DNA of 64,000 bases from Caenorhabditis elegans (GCF_000002985.6 NC_003281.10:1302001-1366000); one strand, 5' to 3'. Shown: positions 11,123-22,640, counted from the stretch's first letter. Numbers and translations: made by a program. Notes: generated by a model from the letters alone, not told the origin.

Positions 11123-11371
11123 ATCAAGCAAGTTGGGCGAAACATGACATAAAACACATTAGTTGCACGAAATTGTGAAAATTTTCGAAAGAGCCGGTAA
11201 GAAATCGCGCGAAATGAGAAGAGTTTTGGAAATAGGAATTTTGTTAGAAAACAGATTCTAAAAGATATATTTAATTAGAATGCGAAGAAAGTGATTCCAA
11301 CAAATATATTCATTGCTTCAAACAAATAAAAATGTGAGGTTACTTCCTGCACTAAAAAAATTCCAAAAACT
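11123..11371. other. intergenic spacer
   Basis: AT-rich sequence between the proposed start of one minus-strand F-box pseudogene and the stop of the next F-box gene. I see no exon in it. The reading frame near 11275-11475 on the minus strand is an off-frame shadow of exon 3 of the next gene. Confidence 0.4.
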
Positions 11372-13182
11372 TCAATGATTTTGTTCAAAAACTCTCCGAA
11401 TCCACAAGTGTGACGAATCGACTCTAATATTAAACTTGGCGGTGTTCGTCGTGTACTCAAAGCTATTTCCACCACCAGAATATTCGAAAACTTTTGCGAT
11501 TTCGGTTTGAGTTGCCAAGAATCCGGCGTTTATCTCGCATTGAAGGAAGGTGTCGCGTTCGAGAAGGATCTGTAATATAGCTGATTTCTAACAAATTCAC
11601 AATTTCAACAGTCAAAAAAATATTTCTACAACAATTCCCTTAATATCTAAAGCGAAAAAATGTATGTATACCCTTCAAAACCGGATTTTTTTTTTGAAAT
11701 TTTGTATCAATATTACCCGGATATAATTACATAACTCTTAACTAAGACTCCCGGCGCCTCCGCCGGCCTCACAACGTCACCCACGCCGCATGTATAGTGC
11801 AAACCCCGAAAGTGTCGGCCGCTTCAAATAACTACCTTTTCGCACTACGCTGCGCACACGTCAAGTTGCGGAACCCTTAACGTGTCGGCCGCTTCCAAAT
11901 GTCTACCTTTTTGCGCTACGTTGCGCACACACCAAGCTAGTCATCTCATGCCAAGCTGCGGAACCCCGAACGTGTCGGCCGCTTCCAAATTTTTTTTTCA
12001 TTTTTTCGAAATATTCAAAATTCTTTTTTTTTAAACTTACATCTCTAACCTTAACCACATCTTCCATCAAAAGCCGGCCTACAGAAATGTAAAACTCGCG
12101 GAAATTAAAAAATTCCTCAATAGGAGCATCTTCACCATTTCCGCGGAAGTACACGGTTTGTGCTTCTCTCCACTGCGATAAGCGACACAGATCTTCAAAT
12201 TTGTCCATATTTGTAACATTATCCAATCGAATTTCTTCTAGAAAACCTGGTTTGAAGATTGAGAGAAGGGTGATTATCTCAGTGCTTCCGAATATACCAA
12301 GATCTACTCTTTTCGCGGTAATGCCTCTTTTCATAGTGGCTCTCAGAGTTTGAACATGCTCCTCACGGTCTTCCCCTTCCATAGTTCCCATCAAAATCTT
12401 GAACGTTGCTATTCCACCTTCCAAGCATCCTGCCAAATCGTTGAATGCAATTTTCAAATGATTTTCTCCATCGATGCGACGTTCTCTATATTCAAGGTAC
12501 TTTACAAGGCAGTCACCATTGCAATTTTCGTATGAAACTCGCTTTCCATCTAATGTTAGCAATATGCTATTTTCAGAGTAAAGTCCTGCGAATATTTCTG
12601 TGAATCCGAGTCCGATGTGGACAACAGCAGTTTTCAAGCTTCTGGACACTTTTTGGAGGACGAGTCTGAATTTTGCAAAGTAAGTAAGTTACCGAATTTT
12701 ACCAAAAAGTTACCAAATTTTACCAAAAATATGCCAAATTTTCCCAAAAAGTTATCAAATTTTACCAAAAAGTTACCAAATTTTAGCAAAAAGTTACTAA
12801 AAATTTATTTAAAAAACCCAATTTTGCCAAAAATATACCAAGTTTTAGCAAAAAGTTACCAAATTTTACCGAAAAGTTACCAAATTTTAACAAAAAGTTA
12901 CCAAATTTTAACAAAAAGTTACCAAATTTTAACAAAAAGTTACCAAATTTTAACAAAAAGTTACCAAATTTTAACAAAAAGTTACCAAATTTTAACAAAA
13001 AGTTACCAAGTTTTACCAAAAAGTTACCAAATTTTAATAAAAGTTACCAAGTTTTACCAAAAAGTTGATTAAGTTAATATTTGAAGCTGAATAGCTCACC
13101 GATCAATCGGCTCAGCTTTCTCGATAATTCGATAAATAACATCAATTGGTAAGTTGTTAAAAACTGGAGATACTTGAGACAT
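11372..13182 (-). CDS. F-box protein with FTH (DUF38) domain, 301 aa
   Basis: Minus-strand exons 13182-13100, 12665-12041 and 11569-11372 (302 codons including stop). Exon 1: MSQVSPVFNNLPIDVIYRII...AEPIDR. Exon 2: LVLQKVSRSLKTAVVHIG, then FTH with FKPGFLEEIRLDN, LSQWREAQTVYF and the ...KVRD end. Exon 3: ILLERDTFLQCEINAG, EIAKVFEYSGGG and LWIRRVFEQNH. The CRKVC motif is changed to LQKVS, as in the gene 3804-6276, and the two share the ILL.R/N..F..C opening of exon 3, so they form a subgroup. Predicted SCF substrate adaptor. Intron 2 carries the GC-rich repeat and intron 1 a 21-bp minisatellite. Confidence 0.87.
11744..11990. repeat. GC-rich repeat (GTGTCGGCCGCTTCC type)
   Basis: Three degenerate tandem copies of the unit also seen at 9475-9670, again ending close to the exon 2 donor of an F-box gene. 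The shared position suggests it was present before the two genes duplicated, or moved by conversion. Confidence 0.8.
12695..13068. repeat. 21-bp minisatellite, reversed orientation
   Basis: About 18 copies of ACCAAAAAGTTACCAAATTTT, the reverse complement of the array at 10375-10808, in intron 1 of the F-box gene 11372-13182. Both host genes are on the minus strand, so the repeat is transcribed in opposite senses in these neighbours. Confidence 0.9.
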
Positions 13183-13424
13183 TATGATCAATATCAAGAA
13201 ACTGACCGAAAAGCGCAACAAATGATATAGTTTTGTGTTTGTTATCAGCAAACTGTTCAAATGATGTATGTGTACATACTTGGAATCGATAACGTCACTT
13301 GCCTCTTTGAAACTATGGAAAACTCAAAATTTCACACTTTTACATTGATTTTTCCTCACATTTCCTTGTAATTTTGATACGATTTTTAACGATTGACTCC
13401 ATGATTTTCAGAAAATCGAAAAAA

Positions 13425-16400
13425 ATGTCAGGTTCCCCAACTTTGCTAGAATTGCCTATAACAATCGCTAACCAAATTTTGGAAAAACTGGAGCCCATGG
13501 CTATGTGAGTTGCATTTTTTTCTGAGGCAGGGATGGGCGGCAAACGATTTTTTCCGGCAAGCCGGCAAATTGCCGGAATTGAAATTTCCGGCAAATCGGC
13601 AAATTGCCGGAATTAAAATTTTTTGGCAAATCGGCAAATCGGCACATTACCTTAATTGAAATTTTTGACAAATCGACAAATTGCCGGAATTGAAAATTTC
13701 CGGCAAACCGGCAAATCGGCAAATGACCAAATTGTTGAATTTTCCGGAAAAACGGCAACTTGCCGGAATTGAAAATTTCCTGCAAATAAGCAAACCGGCA
13801 AGTTACCGAAATTGAAAAGATCCGACAAATCGGCAAACCGGCAAATCGGAAAATCGGTAAATTTGCAGAATTGAAAATTTCCGGCAAATTCAATTTGCCG
13901 AATTTTCCGGAAAACCCGCAATTGCCGGAAAAACGGCAACTTGCTGAAAATGAAAATTTCCTGCAAATCGGCGGGCCGGTAATTAGTTGATTTGCCGCCC
14001 ACCCCTGCTTTCAAGTATCTCTAACCTACTTTTCTTCTAGGCTAACCTGCCGAAAAGTATGCCGAACCTTACGATCTACCATTGACAGACTTGGAATTCT
14101 ATACGGTGACATCAGATTCGGCATTTGGGAAAATAGCGTGACTATGAATTCGGACGGGGTTGACTTGGAATTTACTGATGCGAATAGTGTGACTCACGAC
14201 ATACTAAACAGGAGAATCTTAGGAGACAACTATTTGGGAAGTGCATTCAAGGATTTGAAGGTGCTCTTGGAGCACGCAAAAGGCTTGGCTATTTGTAACT
14301 ACTCGGAAGATGATATATATGCAACCGTTTTAATAGACGTCTTGAAAGAAAAAGAATGCATCCACATCAAGAAAGTTGTATTTGAATATTTTTCATTTAA
14401 TGATATTGTATCACTCCTGCCTTACTTCAATGCTCAAGTGCTCCAGGAGATTCGAACTGAAGATAGTGGCCTTATAGAACAATTTGAACGAATAATTGCG
14501 CTGGATCAATGGAAAAATGCAAAAAAGTTTGTGATTTTGGATTCAGTAATTGATAGTAACCATATGGAACAACTATTTCATTTTGAAGAGTTTCTCGTTA
14601 ATCTGGATGATTTTTCTGTAGAGCATGCAGTTCAAATAAGAGATGTAAGTGGGAATTTTGCTTGAAATTGTTTGAAAACACCAAAAAAAACTTTTTGAAA
14701 ATTTCCTTAAAAAAATGGTTACGGCGGCTCAAAAATTGGCCTAAAATTAGTTGAAATTTAAAATGGCTGGAAGTTTTTTTGAAATCATCGTCTAATTTTG
14801 TGCATGCAAGTTGATAGTTTTGTATTTTCAACTAGATTTAGGTACATTTAAGGTTGATGGAGGCCCAGATTTGGCATAATTTGGTAACTTTTTTATTAAA
14901 ATTTGATAACTTTTTGGTAAATTTCGGCAACTTTTCAATAAAATTTTATATTTTTTTGGTAAAATTTGGTAACTTTTTGGTAAAATTTGATAACTTTTTT
15001 GGTAAAATTTGATGTAGGGTTTTACCCTTTTTCTCTTTTATTTTTCCCTCAACGCAAGCTCTTTTGTCATTTTGACACGCCAAAACCTCTGATTTCCTGC
15101 TCAACAAGTTTCGCGCCTTGCGATCTTGTTGACGCACTTTCAGTGCCTTGCGCACTTGGCGACGCGAATCCAAGATTTCTCATCACTTCTCCCGCAAGAA
15201 CGGGTGCAAGCCGGCCGACGCCGAGAAGCTTGCCGTTTTTCATAGGTTTTAAGGTTTCAAATTGTTACAAGTTTAAGGTTTTTATTGTTTCTGTTTAAGG
15301 TTTAGGATTTAGTTGAGGAGTTTTCTCCTTGTTTTCAATCATTTGGTCTTGGTTTGAGAATTATTCTCAAGTTTTGCATTGTTTGGTGCGAGTTTTTCAA
15401 TAAATAGACTCGTGGAATATCAAATTGTCTTCTGTTTCTTTTGCCTTGTCTTCTTGTTTCAGATTTTACAGCTCGGGAAGTTTTATACTTCTCCGACTTT
15501 GATAACTTTTCGGCAAAATTTAGCTTTTTATTTTGGTAAAATTTAGTAACTTTTTGGTAACTTTTTGGCAAATTTCGGTAACTTTTTTGTAAATTTTGAT
15601 AACTTTTTTGTTAAAATTTAGTAACTTTTTTGTAAATTTTGATAACTTTTTTGTTAAAATTTAGTAACTTTTTAGTTAAATTTGTTAACTTTGTCGTAAA
15701 ATTTAGTAACTTTCTTGTAAATTTTGATAACTTTTTCGTAAAATTTAGTAACTTTCTTGTAAATTTTGATAACTTTTTTGTTAAAATTTGGCATCTTTTT
15801 GGTAAAATTTGTTAACTTTTTGGTAAAATTTGGTAACTTGTTAGGTAAAATTTGATAACTTTTTTGGTAAAATTTGGTAAATTTGTGATAAAATTTGTTA
15901 ACTTTTTGGTAAAATTTGATAACTTTTTTGGTAAATTTCGGCAATTTTTTTGGTAAATTTCGGCAACGTTTTGGTGAAATTTGATAACTTTTTTGGTAAA
16001 ATTTGATAACTTTTTTGGTAAAATTTGATAACTTTTTTGGGTACTTGTGTATTATACCCCCGCCATTTTAGAAATTAATTAAATTTCCATTAATTTATCG
16101 GTTCAAATTAAACGTGATACCCATTTTCCTTGTTAGGCTTAGGAATGGTGTTTTCCTAAGCCTGAAATTCCACACGTTTTTTTTTATAAGTAAAAAAATT
16201 AATTTTTAAAATGGCGGGGGTATAATACACAAGTACCCTTTTTTGGTAAAATTTTGGTAACTTTTTGGTAACTTTTTAGGTAAAATTTAATAACTTTTTG
16301 GTAAAATTTTGGAAACTTTTAAGCAAAATTTTGGTAACTTTTTGGTAACTTTTTTGGTAAAATTTGATAACTTTTTTGGTAAACTTTGGTAAATTTTTGG

Positions 16401-16960
16401 TAAAATTTTGGAAACTTTTTGGTAACTTTTTTGGTAAAATTTTATTACTTTTTTGGTAAATTTTGGTAATTTTTTTGCCAAAAATAGGTGATTTCCGGTG
16501 ATCCATCGACCTTAATTATACCTAAATCAGGTAGAAAACTTGAGATAATAAGTTTTACATCTAAAAATTGACGATGAATTCGAAAAAGTTAGTTTCCAGC
16601 CACTCGGTCAAATTTCAAATGTTCCCAATTTTTAGGCAATTTTTTGAGTTGCAATAACTTTTTTTTGGGACGTTTTTGAGAAGTTTTGTAATTAAATTTG
16701 GGGTGTACAGAATTAATAAAATTCGCCTACATCTCCTTTAATTTCAGAATCTCCTGAGAAAAAGCACTTTCAAGAAGTGTACTGTAAGGTTCCATAGCAC
16801 AAATCCAACGAGGGTGGCAAAAATATTTCAACCGGACTATACCGATGACGAGGAGTTCAAATTCGAATATTCAAACGACGAGAATACATTTTTGATTCAT
16901 TTTAGAGAACTGTCTCTCAATCATTATGAGCTTTTTATTGAAAAGTGTTTATTAAAATAA
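13425..16960 (+). CDS. F-box protein with FTH (DUF38) domain, 298 aa
   Basis: Exons 13425-13504, 14041-14644 and 16748-16960 (299 codons including stop). Exon 1: MSGSPTLLELPITIANQIL...LEPMAM. Exon 2: LTCRKVCRTLRSTIDRLG, the canonical second half of the F-box, then FTH with FNDIVSLLPYFNAQVLQEI, FERIIALDQWKNAKKF, LFHFEEF and VQIRD. Exon 3: NLLRKSTFKKCTVRFH, RVAKIFQPDYTDDEEF and FEYSNDENTFLIHF. A polyadenylation signal (AATAAA) follows the stop closely. Predicted SCF substrate adaptor. Intron 2 is 2.1 kb long and almost entirely minisatellite, a probable solo LTR and a palindrome; intron 1 is GCCGG repeat. Confidence 0.9.
13520..14010. repeat. GCCGG-rich minisatellite (GGCAAATTGCCGGAATTGAAA type)
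   Basis: Irregular 25-35 bp units built from GGCAAATCGGCAAATTGCCGG and AATTGAAAATTTCC in intron 1 of the F-box gene 13425-16960. Units contain a local palindrome (CCGGCAAATTGCCGG type). The same family fills introns of the F-box genes 34812-38333 and 45787-47400. Confidence 0.9.
14875..15012. repeat. 21-bp minisatellite, left part
   Basis: Copies of the AACTTTTTGGTAAAATTTGGT unit in intron 2 of the F-box gene 13425-16960, interrupted at 15012 by the LTR-like insertion. The array resumes at 15498. Confidence 0.85.
15013..15497. mobile_element. probable solo LTR (485 bp)
   Basis: Single-copy sequence inserted inside the 21-bp array. The array sequence TTTGA occurs on both sides (15008-15012 and 15498-15502), giving a 5-bp target duplication, and the array period continues across it. 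It starts with TG, and contains AATAAA (about 15399-15404) and a pyrimidine-rich, GC-containing promoter-like segment, as LTRs do. The right end is CCGAC and not the usual CA, so the exact terminus or class is uncertain. Confidence 0.5.
15498..16485. repeat. 21-bp minisatellite, right part
   Basis: The continued array of the GGTAAAATTTGATAACTTTTT type, with a one-base length variant common in this part. It is interrupted at 16039-16238 by a palindromic element. Confidence 0.85.
16039..16238. mobile_element. 200-bp palindromic element
   Basis: The ends GGGTACTTGTGTATTATACC and its reverse complement frame a short interior. The arms include CCCCGCCATTTTA and its complement. It is inserted in the 21-bp array within intron 2 of the F-box gene. 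No ORF; MITE-like. Confidence 0.8.
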
Positions 16961-17015
16961 TTGGCAAAATAAAATCTTTTTTTTTTAAACAAAGTTACCA
17001 ATAAATATGCAAATT

Positions 17016-19661
17016 TTATTCAACCAGTCTTTCAATTTCAAGTGCGCAATCGTAGTAACCATAAAGTTGACACTTGATTGCAAATTTACCCTGATCGTTC
17101 GAATATTCAATCTCATATCTACTAGGACTGTCCGGATCAAATATTTTAAGGATGTCATCGGCCTCCTCTTCATAACCACCAAAGTCTATACAGCATTCTC
17201 GGAATGTGGGCCTTGTTAAGAGATCCTGAATTCAATTATCTTAACAGAAACCTATTATCTAATTTCAACTTACATCTCTGATATCTATCACAGTATCATC
17301 TGATAAGTAACACATTGCAATGGAAAACTCTTCAAAGTCAAACAAATGTTTAATGTGATCATCGTCAAAATGAGCATCGCTGAGATGGAAGGATCTTGCA
17401 CTTTTCCATTGATCCATATATATTATTTTTTCGAATTGACTAATATTGTCAGAAATCGATAAATGAATTACAGCCAGCATGTCCGCATTGAAATATGGGA
17501 GTATAGAGAGAGCATCATTGAATGATGTATCACGCAGCCAGATTTCCTTAACGAATATCGATTTTTTGACTTTCAAGACGTTTTTGAGAGCATTGATAAT
17601 GTCCAATTTATCTTCTATATGTACAGAAAAGCTAAACTTTGACAAGGAATTGTTCAATAGTATCTCCAAATCGTTAAATACTATTTTCAGGCAACTTTCT
17701 CTTTTGATAATCTTTTCCTTCTCATTATAATTCAGTACAGTACTACCATCTATTGCACTGTAATATTTGGTTTGAAATTTGTCCAATTCCAGTTCAACCT
17801 TGTGATTTTTCGAAAATGTCAACGAGATTTTGTCAAAGTTGAATCCGATATTATCAACGGCTGTTCTCAGGTTGCGGCAAACTTTACGGCAGGTCAATCT
17901 GAAAGGAATGAATTTTCAGACTGTTTATTGCATTGAAGCAACTTTATTGATAGCATAAAGTATGTCAACCTTTGCTCTTATTTCAAAATTCTGCCGCTCT
18001 ATATTATTAAAAGGGGAAAGTGCCAGCGTGTCGTTTTTTGAAATTTTCAAAAAAATTTCGCTCGCAAAAACTGTACGATGGATGTTCGCGGTTTTTTGTC
18101 ATACACAAGACCCTCGCCTAATTGGGTTACACTATCGACGGGTGCCCGGGAGTCGGCGGTTAGACCCCCCAAAAGGCGATTTTAACGAAATGGCTCCTGG
18201 TTTAAATTGACGTAAAATTCGGGTTTTGATCCGACAAACTTGGTAGTAGTCACAATAGATGCGTATATATTTGGCCTACACGTGGGTACCAAATTCACCG
18301 AGATACCTCAACCCACTGATAAGATATGATTACTTATATGCAAAAAAGACATGGTGGATGTTACTATTGTAGTTTGTAGTCTGTGCTTCAGAGAAAAATG
18401 AGTTTCCGTCTCTTGAAGTGATATTGGTTTTGGGTTAGTAGGGGGATATGGTCGGTGTACTGTAGTAGTACTGTAGGGGTACTGTAGGAATACTGTAGGA
18501 TTACTGTAGTTTTGGAAAAACTAACTTTTTGTCTTTTGAAGGTATATTGGGGTGGGGGTTAGTAGGGAGATATTGTTTGGGTACTGTTGTAGTACTGTAG
18601 GAGTACTGTAGGAGTACTGTAGGATTACTGTAGTTTGGGAAAAAATAACTTTTCGTTTTCTGAAGGGATATTGCTTTGGGGATAGTGGCGGGTACTGTAG
18701 TAGATATGGTCGGGGTACTGTAGTAGTACTGTAGAGGTGCTGTAGGAATTCTGTAGGACTACTTCGTGGTGAAACCCATCGTGGTGAGACCCTTCGTGGT
18801 GAGACCCATCGTGGTGAGACCCTTCGTGGTGAGACCCTTCGTGGTGAGACTCTTCGTGGGCAGACCCATCGTGATGAGACCCATTATTTTTGACGGGAAT
18901 TCAAATTTATTTAAAAAAATTTGGCGGGAATTCAAATTTCTTCAAAAAATTTTGGCGGGAATGCAAATTTCTTCAAAAAATTTTGGCGGGAATTCAAATT
19001 TTCTGAGAAAAGAATTGGGCAGGAAATTCAAATTTCTAGAGAAAAGCCCTATGCTGAGAGTTAACGTATCTCGTTCATTCTTGAACGAATCGACTCCAGC
19101 TTTCTTAGATAGACCCCATACCCGAAGGGCTAGCAAGTTCGAGGCGAAGCCGAGAACTTGCTAGTCTAAACTTAAATGTATCTAAATCTAAGAACAAAAG
19201 CCTGAGGGCTTAAGCCCACTGTCTCATCCTTAGCATTTAAGAAAATCTTCACGCTTCTGGCTTTGGCCTTCAAACTACATACGTGTTTAAAGCTCACATA
19301 CATATATTAAGTACATTAAATACATTACATACATGCATACACATACATATATATACATATATATACATATACATACTTATACATACATATTCCTATGAAA
19401 ATTAGCTCTCATATTTTTTGAGTACAACATCTGAATGCCTAAGATGTCAGCTAAAAAGTTTGAAACTCTAGCAAAAATAATTAAAAATAAAATTTTCCAA
19501 TACACTGAATAATAGCAATGAAATATTGTGATATTCTTTTCAGAAAAATTTATGTAGCTGTTTAATATAAGTGAATGAAAAAGAACTCACCGATCCATAG
19601 GCTCCAACTTTTCCAAAACTTCACTAACAATGTCTAGAGGGATATTGAGCAACGATGGCAT
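17016..19661 (-). CDS. F-box protein with FTH (DUF38) domain, 301 aa
   Basis: Minus-strand exons 19661-19591, 17898-17274 and 17225-17016 (302 codons including stop). Exon 1: MPSLLNIPLDIVSEVLEKL...PMDR. Exon 2: LTCRKVCRNLRTAVDNIG, FNDALSILPYFNADML, FEKIIYMDQWKSARSF, LFDFEEF, VIDIRD. Exon 3: DLLTRPTFRECCIDFG, DILKIFDPDSP, IEYSNDQGKFAIKCQ and a LEIERLVE end. It is a recent tandem duplicate of the gene 20148-21631. Predicted SCF substrate adaptor. Intron 1 (1.7 kb) holds CTGTAG, GTGGTGAGACCC and GGCGGGAATTC repeats that the duplicate lacks. Confidence 0.9.
18445..18765. repeat. three tandem ~115-120 bp units containing CTGTAG repeats
   Basis: A larger unit with an AACTTTT...GAAGG.ATATTG segment followed by several GTACTGTAGGG copies, repeated three times in intron 1 of the F-box gene 17016-19661. 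Related single units lie at 42825-42965 and 44060-44125. Confidence 0.75.
18766..18895. repeat. GTGGTGAGACCC tandem repeat
   Basis: About eight copies of a 15-bp unit (TTCGTGGTGAGACCC), followed directly by four to five GGCGGGAATTCAAATTT units of about 35 bp (to about 19050). Both are dispersed Caenorhabditis repeat types and are not coding. Confidence 0.85.
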
Positions 19662-20147
19662 TTTTTAAAAATGTTTGAATAAAAAGTATTTACTGACAAA
19701 AGCGAAGTAGAAAATCAAAAGATGTGTGCTAGTTTCGTCAGTTTACCTGATAAGGTGTTTGACTTTTCTCAGAGTTTCTAATCTCTCTAAAAGTGACGTT
19801 TGCCTACACTTGAGTTTTAAATTCCACTCTGCACATTTTCGTGTGTCATCGAGAAAAATAGGCGACAATATAGTTCAGCTTCTGCCAAGATCGTGTCTTT
19901 AATCCTGTGCTCCTGTAGTTTGGTGCGTTCTATCCACTAATTTAATGTATTCCACCAGTCCCTCATCAAATGCCAAGAATAGCCGAAACTTCTGACTCAA
20001 TTAACCCGAAAAGTGTCGGCTGCGAGCAAAAAGCCACCATTCGCATTATGCTATGCAAAAACAAAGACTTTGACTTTTCGCCACAGGGTAGAAAAAAGAA
20101 AAGAAAATCAAATAACAAGTTCAGGAAAAAATAATCATATGCAAATT
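19662..20147. other. spacer between tandem F-box duplicates
   Basis: The 5' flank of the gene 17016-19661. Part of it (19690-19830) is nearly identical to the 5' flank of its duplicate (21650-21810), which marks the duplicated segment. At 19990-20075 there is a piece of the GTGTCGGCCGC repeat. No gene is seen. Confidence 0.6.
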
Positions 20148-21631
20148 TTATTCAACCAGTCTTTCAATCTCAAATGCGTAATCGTAGTGCCCTACAAGTT
20201 GACACTTGATTGCAAATGTACCCTGATCATTCGAATATTCAATCTCATCACTACTATAGGCTGGCCGGTCCGGATCAAATAGTCTTAGGACTTGATCGGC
20301 TTTAACTTCATCACCTTCAAACTCAATACAACACTCTCGGAATGTGGGCCTTGTTAAGAGATCCTGAATTCAAATATCTTAATAGAAACCTATGAACTAA
20401 TTTCAACTTACATCTATGATATCAACCACAGTATCTGTTAATAGGTACGGCAATGAAATGGAAAACTCTTCGAAGCGGAACAAATGCTCAATGTAATCAT
20501 CGTCAAAGTTAACATAGCTAAGATGGAAGGATCTTGCGCTTTTCCATTGATCCAGATATGTTATTCTTTCAAATTGACTAATATTGTCAGAAATCGATAA
20601 GTGGATGATATCCAGCATGTCCGCATTAAAATAAGGAAGTATAGAAAGAGCATCATTGAATGATATATCACGCAGCCAGATTTCCTTAACGAATATCGAT
20701 TTTTTGACTTTCAAGACGTTTTTGAGAGCATTGATAATGTCCAATTTATCTTCTATATGTACAGAAAAGCTAAACTTTGACAAGGAATTGTTCAATAGTA
20801 TCTCCAAATCGTTAAATACTATTTTCAGACAACTTTCTCCTTTGATAATCTTTTCCTGTTCATTATAATTCAGTACAGTACTACCATCTATTGCACTGTA
20901 ATATTTGGTTTGAAATTTGTCCAATTCCAGTTCAACCTTGTGGTTTTTCGAAAATGTCAATGAGATTTCGTCAAAGTTTATTCCGATATTATCAATGGCA
21001 GCTCTCAGGTTGCGGCAAACTTTACGGCTGGCCAATCTGCAAGGAATGAGATTTTAGACTGTTTATTGCATTGGAGCATTTATCTTAAAGGTGGGGTACC
21101 GAAGTCTGGGAAATATTTTTAAATTACTTCAAATTTTCCCCTGATTTAGAAAAATCGATGTGAAAAAATTCAAAAACCAATCCCTGATTACATTTGAGAT
21201 TAAAATCACAATTTGTGCACCCATGAGCTTTTTCAAATTTATGCCGAAATAAATTATCATTGGAGCGTTCTTTTTTTTTTTAATTTATTCTTTCACGCCA
21301 ATCGAACATTTTTTTAGCATAAAATTTAATAAAAATAGCTAGGAGAAAATTAAAAAGCTGTTGGCAGTAACTTTTAAAAATTATTTAAAAAAAGAAGTTT
21401 AACTATGGCAAAAAATCCAGACACGGGTTAAGAAGTCCTTGGCAAGAATGTGAGTTTTATGAATTTTAAAATTTGTATCCTTTAAAATTTGTATGTATAA
21501 ATTTGGAAAATGTATCCAAATTTTATATGATCTTTACGATTTACGGATTTTAGAACTCACCGATCCATGGGCTCCAACTTCTCCAAAACTTCGCCAACAA
21601 TCTCTAGAGGGATATTGAGCAACGATGGCAT
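20148..21631 (-). CDS. F-box protein with FTH (DUF38) domain, 303 aa
   Basis: Minus-strand exons 21631-21561, 21036-20412 and 20363-20148 (304 codons including stop). Exon 1 encodes the same residues as its duplicate 17016-19661 through the first half. Exon 2 opens LASRKVCRNLRAAIDNIG (first F-box Cys changed to Ser) and is almost identical to its duplicate over the middle 100 residues (FSKNHKVELELDKFQTKYY and on), but clearly different in the last 50. Exon 3: DLLTRPTFRECCIEFEGD and VLRLFDPDRPAYSSDE. Predicted SCF substrate adaptor. Intron 1 is only 0.5 kb and holds half of a palindromic MITE. Confidence 0.9.
21090..21290. repeat. half-copy of GGTGGGGTACCGAAATCTGG MITE
   Basis: Matches one arm of the elements at 29249-29966 and 30640-31437 (GGTGGGGTACCGAAGTCTGG, then GGAAATATTTTTAAAT). 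No second arm is visible, so it is a truncated copy in intron 1 of the F-box gene 20148-21631. Confidence 0.75.
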
Positions 21632-22392
21632 TTTTTAAAAATATTTGAATGAATAGTATTTAGTGAAAAAAGGAAAGTAGAAAATCAAATAGTGTGTGTC
21701 AATTTCGTCAGTTTGCCCAAGAAGGCAAATGCCAAACTGATAAGATGTTTGACTTTTTATCAGAGTCTCTTATCTCTCTAAAAGTGACGTTTGCCTACAA
21801 TTGAGTTTTTTATTCCACTTTGCACACGAGAAATTTGATGAACTTTCAACTGTTGTACTGTGAGAGTACTGTAGTATTACTGTAGAAGTACTGTAGGGAT
21901 ACTGTGGTGGTGCTGAAGGGTAGCTGAATAAAAAAATTTCAAAAAATTCTAATTTACGCAGAAATCATTTTGGCTTGCTGAGAAAAAAAAAATTGTCGGG
22001 TATTCAAACTTTCTGGTAAAAAAACATTTAGGCAGGAAAATTTAAATTTTCCGACAAATTTTTTTTGGTGGGAATTCAAGTATTTGAAATAAAAATCTGA
22101 CGAGAGTTACAAGTTTCCAAGGCATTTTTTGGCGGGAATTTTAAATTTTCCAAGAATTTGTTTTGGCGGGAATTCAAATTTTCCGAAAAAAAAAATTGGC
22201 GGGAATTTAATATTGAGAAAAATTGTGGTGTGGCGGCAGTGAATGCCCTTTAATTATTTTTTGGATAAATATAAAAAATATTTAGAGAATAAAAAAATTG
22301 TAGTTAGATTTGGTGATATGATTGATGTATTTTTAATTACGATCAAAAGATCCAAAAAATCGTGAAAATACAGTTTCAATATGATCTTATTT
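21632..22392. other. intergenic spacer
   Basis: Holds the duplicated 5' flank of the F-box gene (to about 21810), a short CTGTAG block (21860-21910) and GGCGGGAATTCAAATTT units (21960-22230). No coding exon is recognised. Confidence 0.55.
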
Positions 22393-22640
22393 CAGACTGA
22401 ACCATCTATACCTGGGCAATGTTCGCGTCGAAACGAGGTACAACAAAGAAGGCGTGTTGGTCCTCTCCAAGAACAAGTGAGTGATCGTTTTGGCTCTGCG
22501 CGGCTCCAGGAATCAGTAGAGCGGTACTTATTTTGGAAGTACCGCGTCCGTCTTACAAGACCAAATTGGCCGCTCGTCTTTATTGAAGAGAACTCCTCCA
22601 ACCAGTCCCCAGTTGAACTCATAAACTTGCTCTGTAAGTT
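22393..22640 (+). pseudogene. PAZ/Argonaute-like gene fragment
   Basis: After a TTTCAG acceptor the reading gives LNHLYLGNVRVETRYNKEG and VLVLSKN. In another frame downstream it gives SVERYLFWKYRVRLTRP and NWPLVFIEENSS, then SPVELINLL. The second block fits the conserved end of an Argonaute PAZ domain (SVE.YF..KY...L..P..P, then PVEL), as in nematode WAGO-type Argonautes. The frame changes between the blocks and no PIWI region follows, so it is a relic. Alternative: a chance match to another basic protein; I rate the PAZ call moderate. Confidence 0.5.

Noticed and set aside
18766-19164. 132-aa ORF with VVRPIVVRPF repeats
   Set aside because: Produced by the 15-bp GTGGTGAGACCC repeat in an F-box intron.
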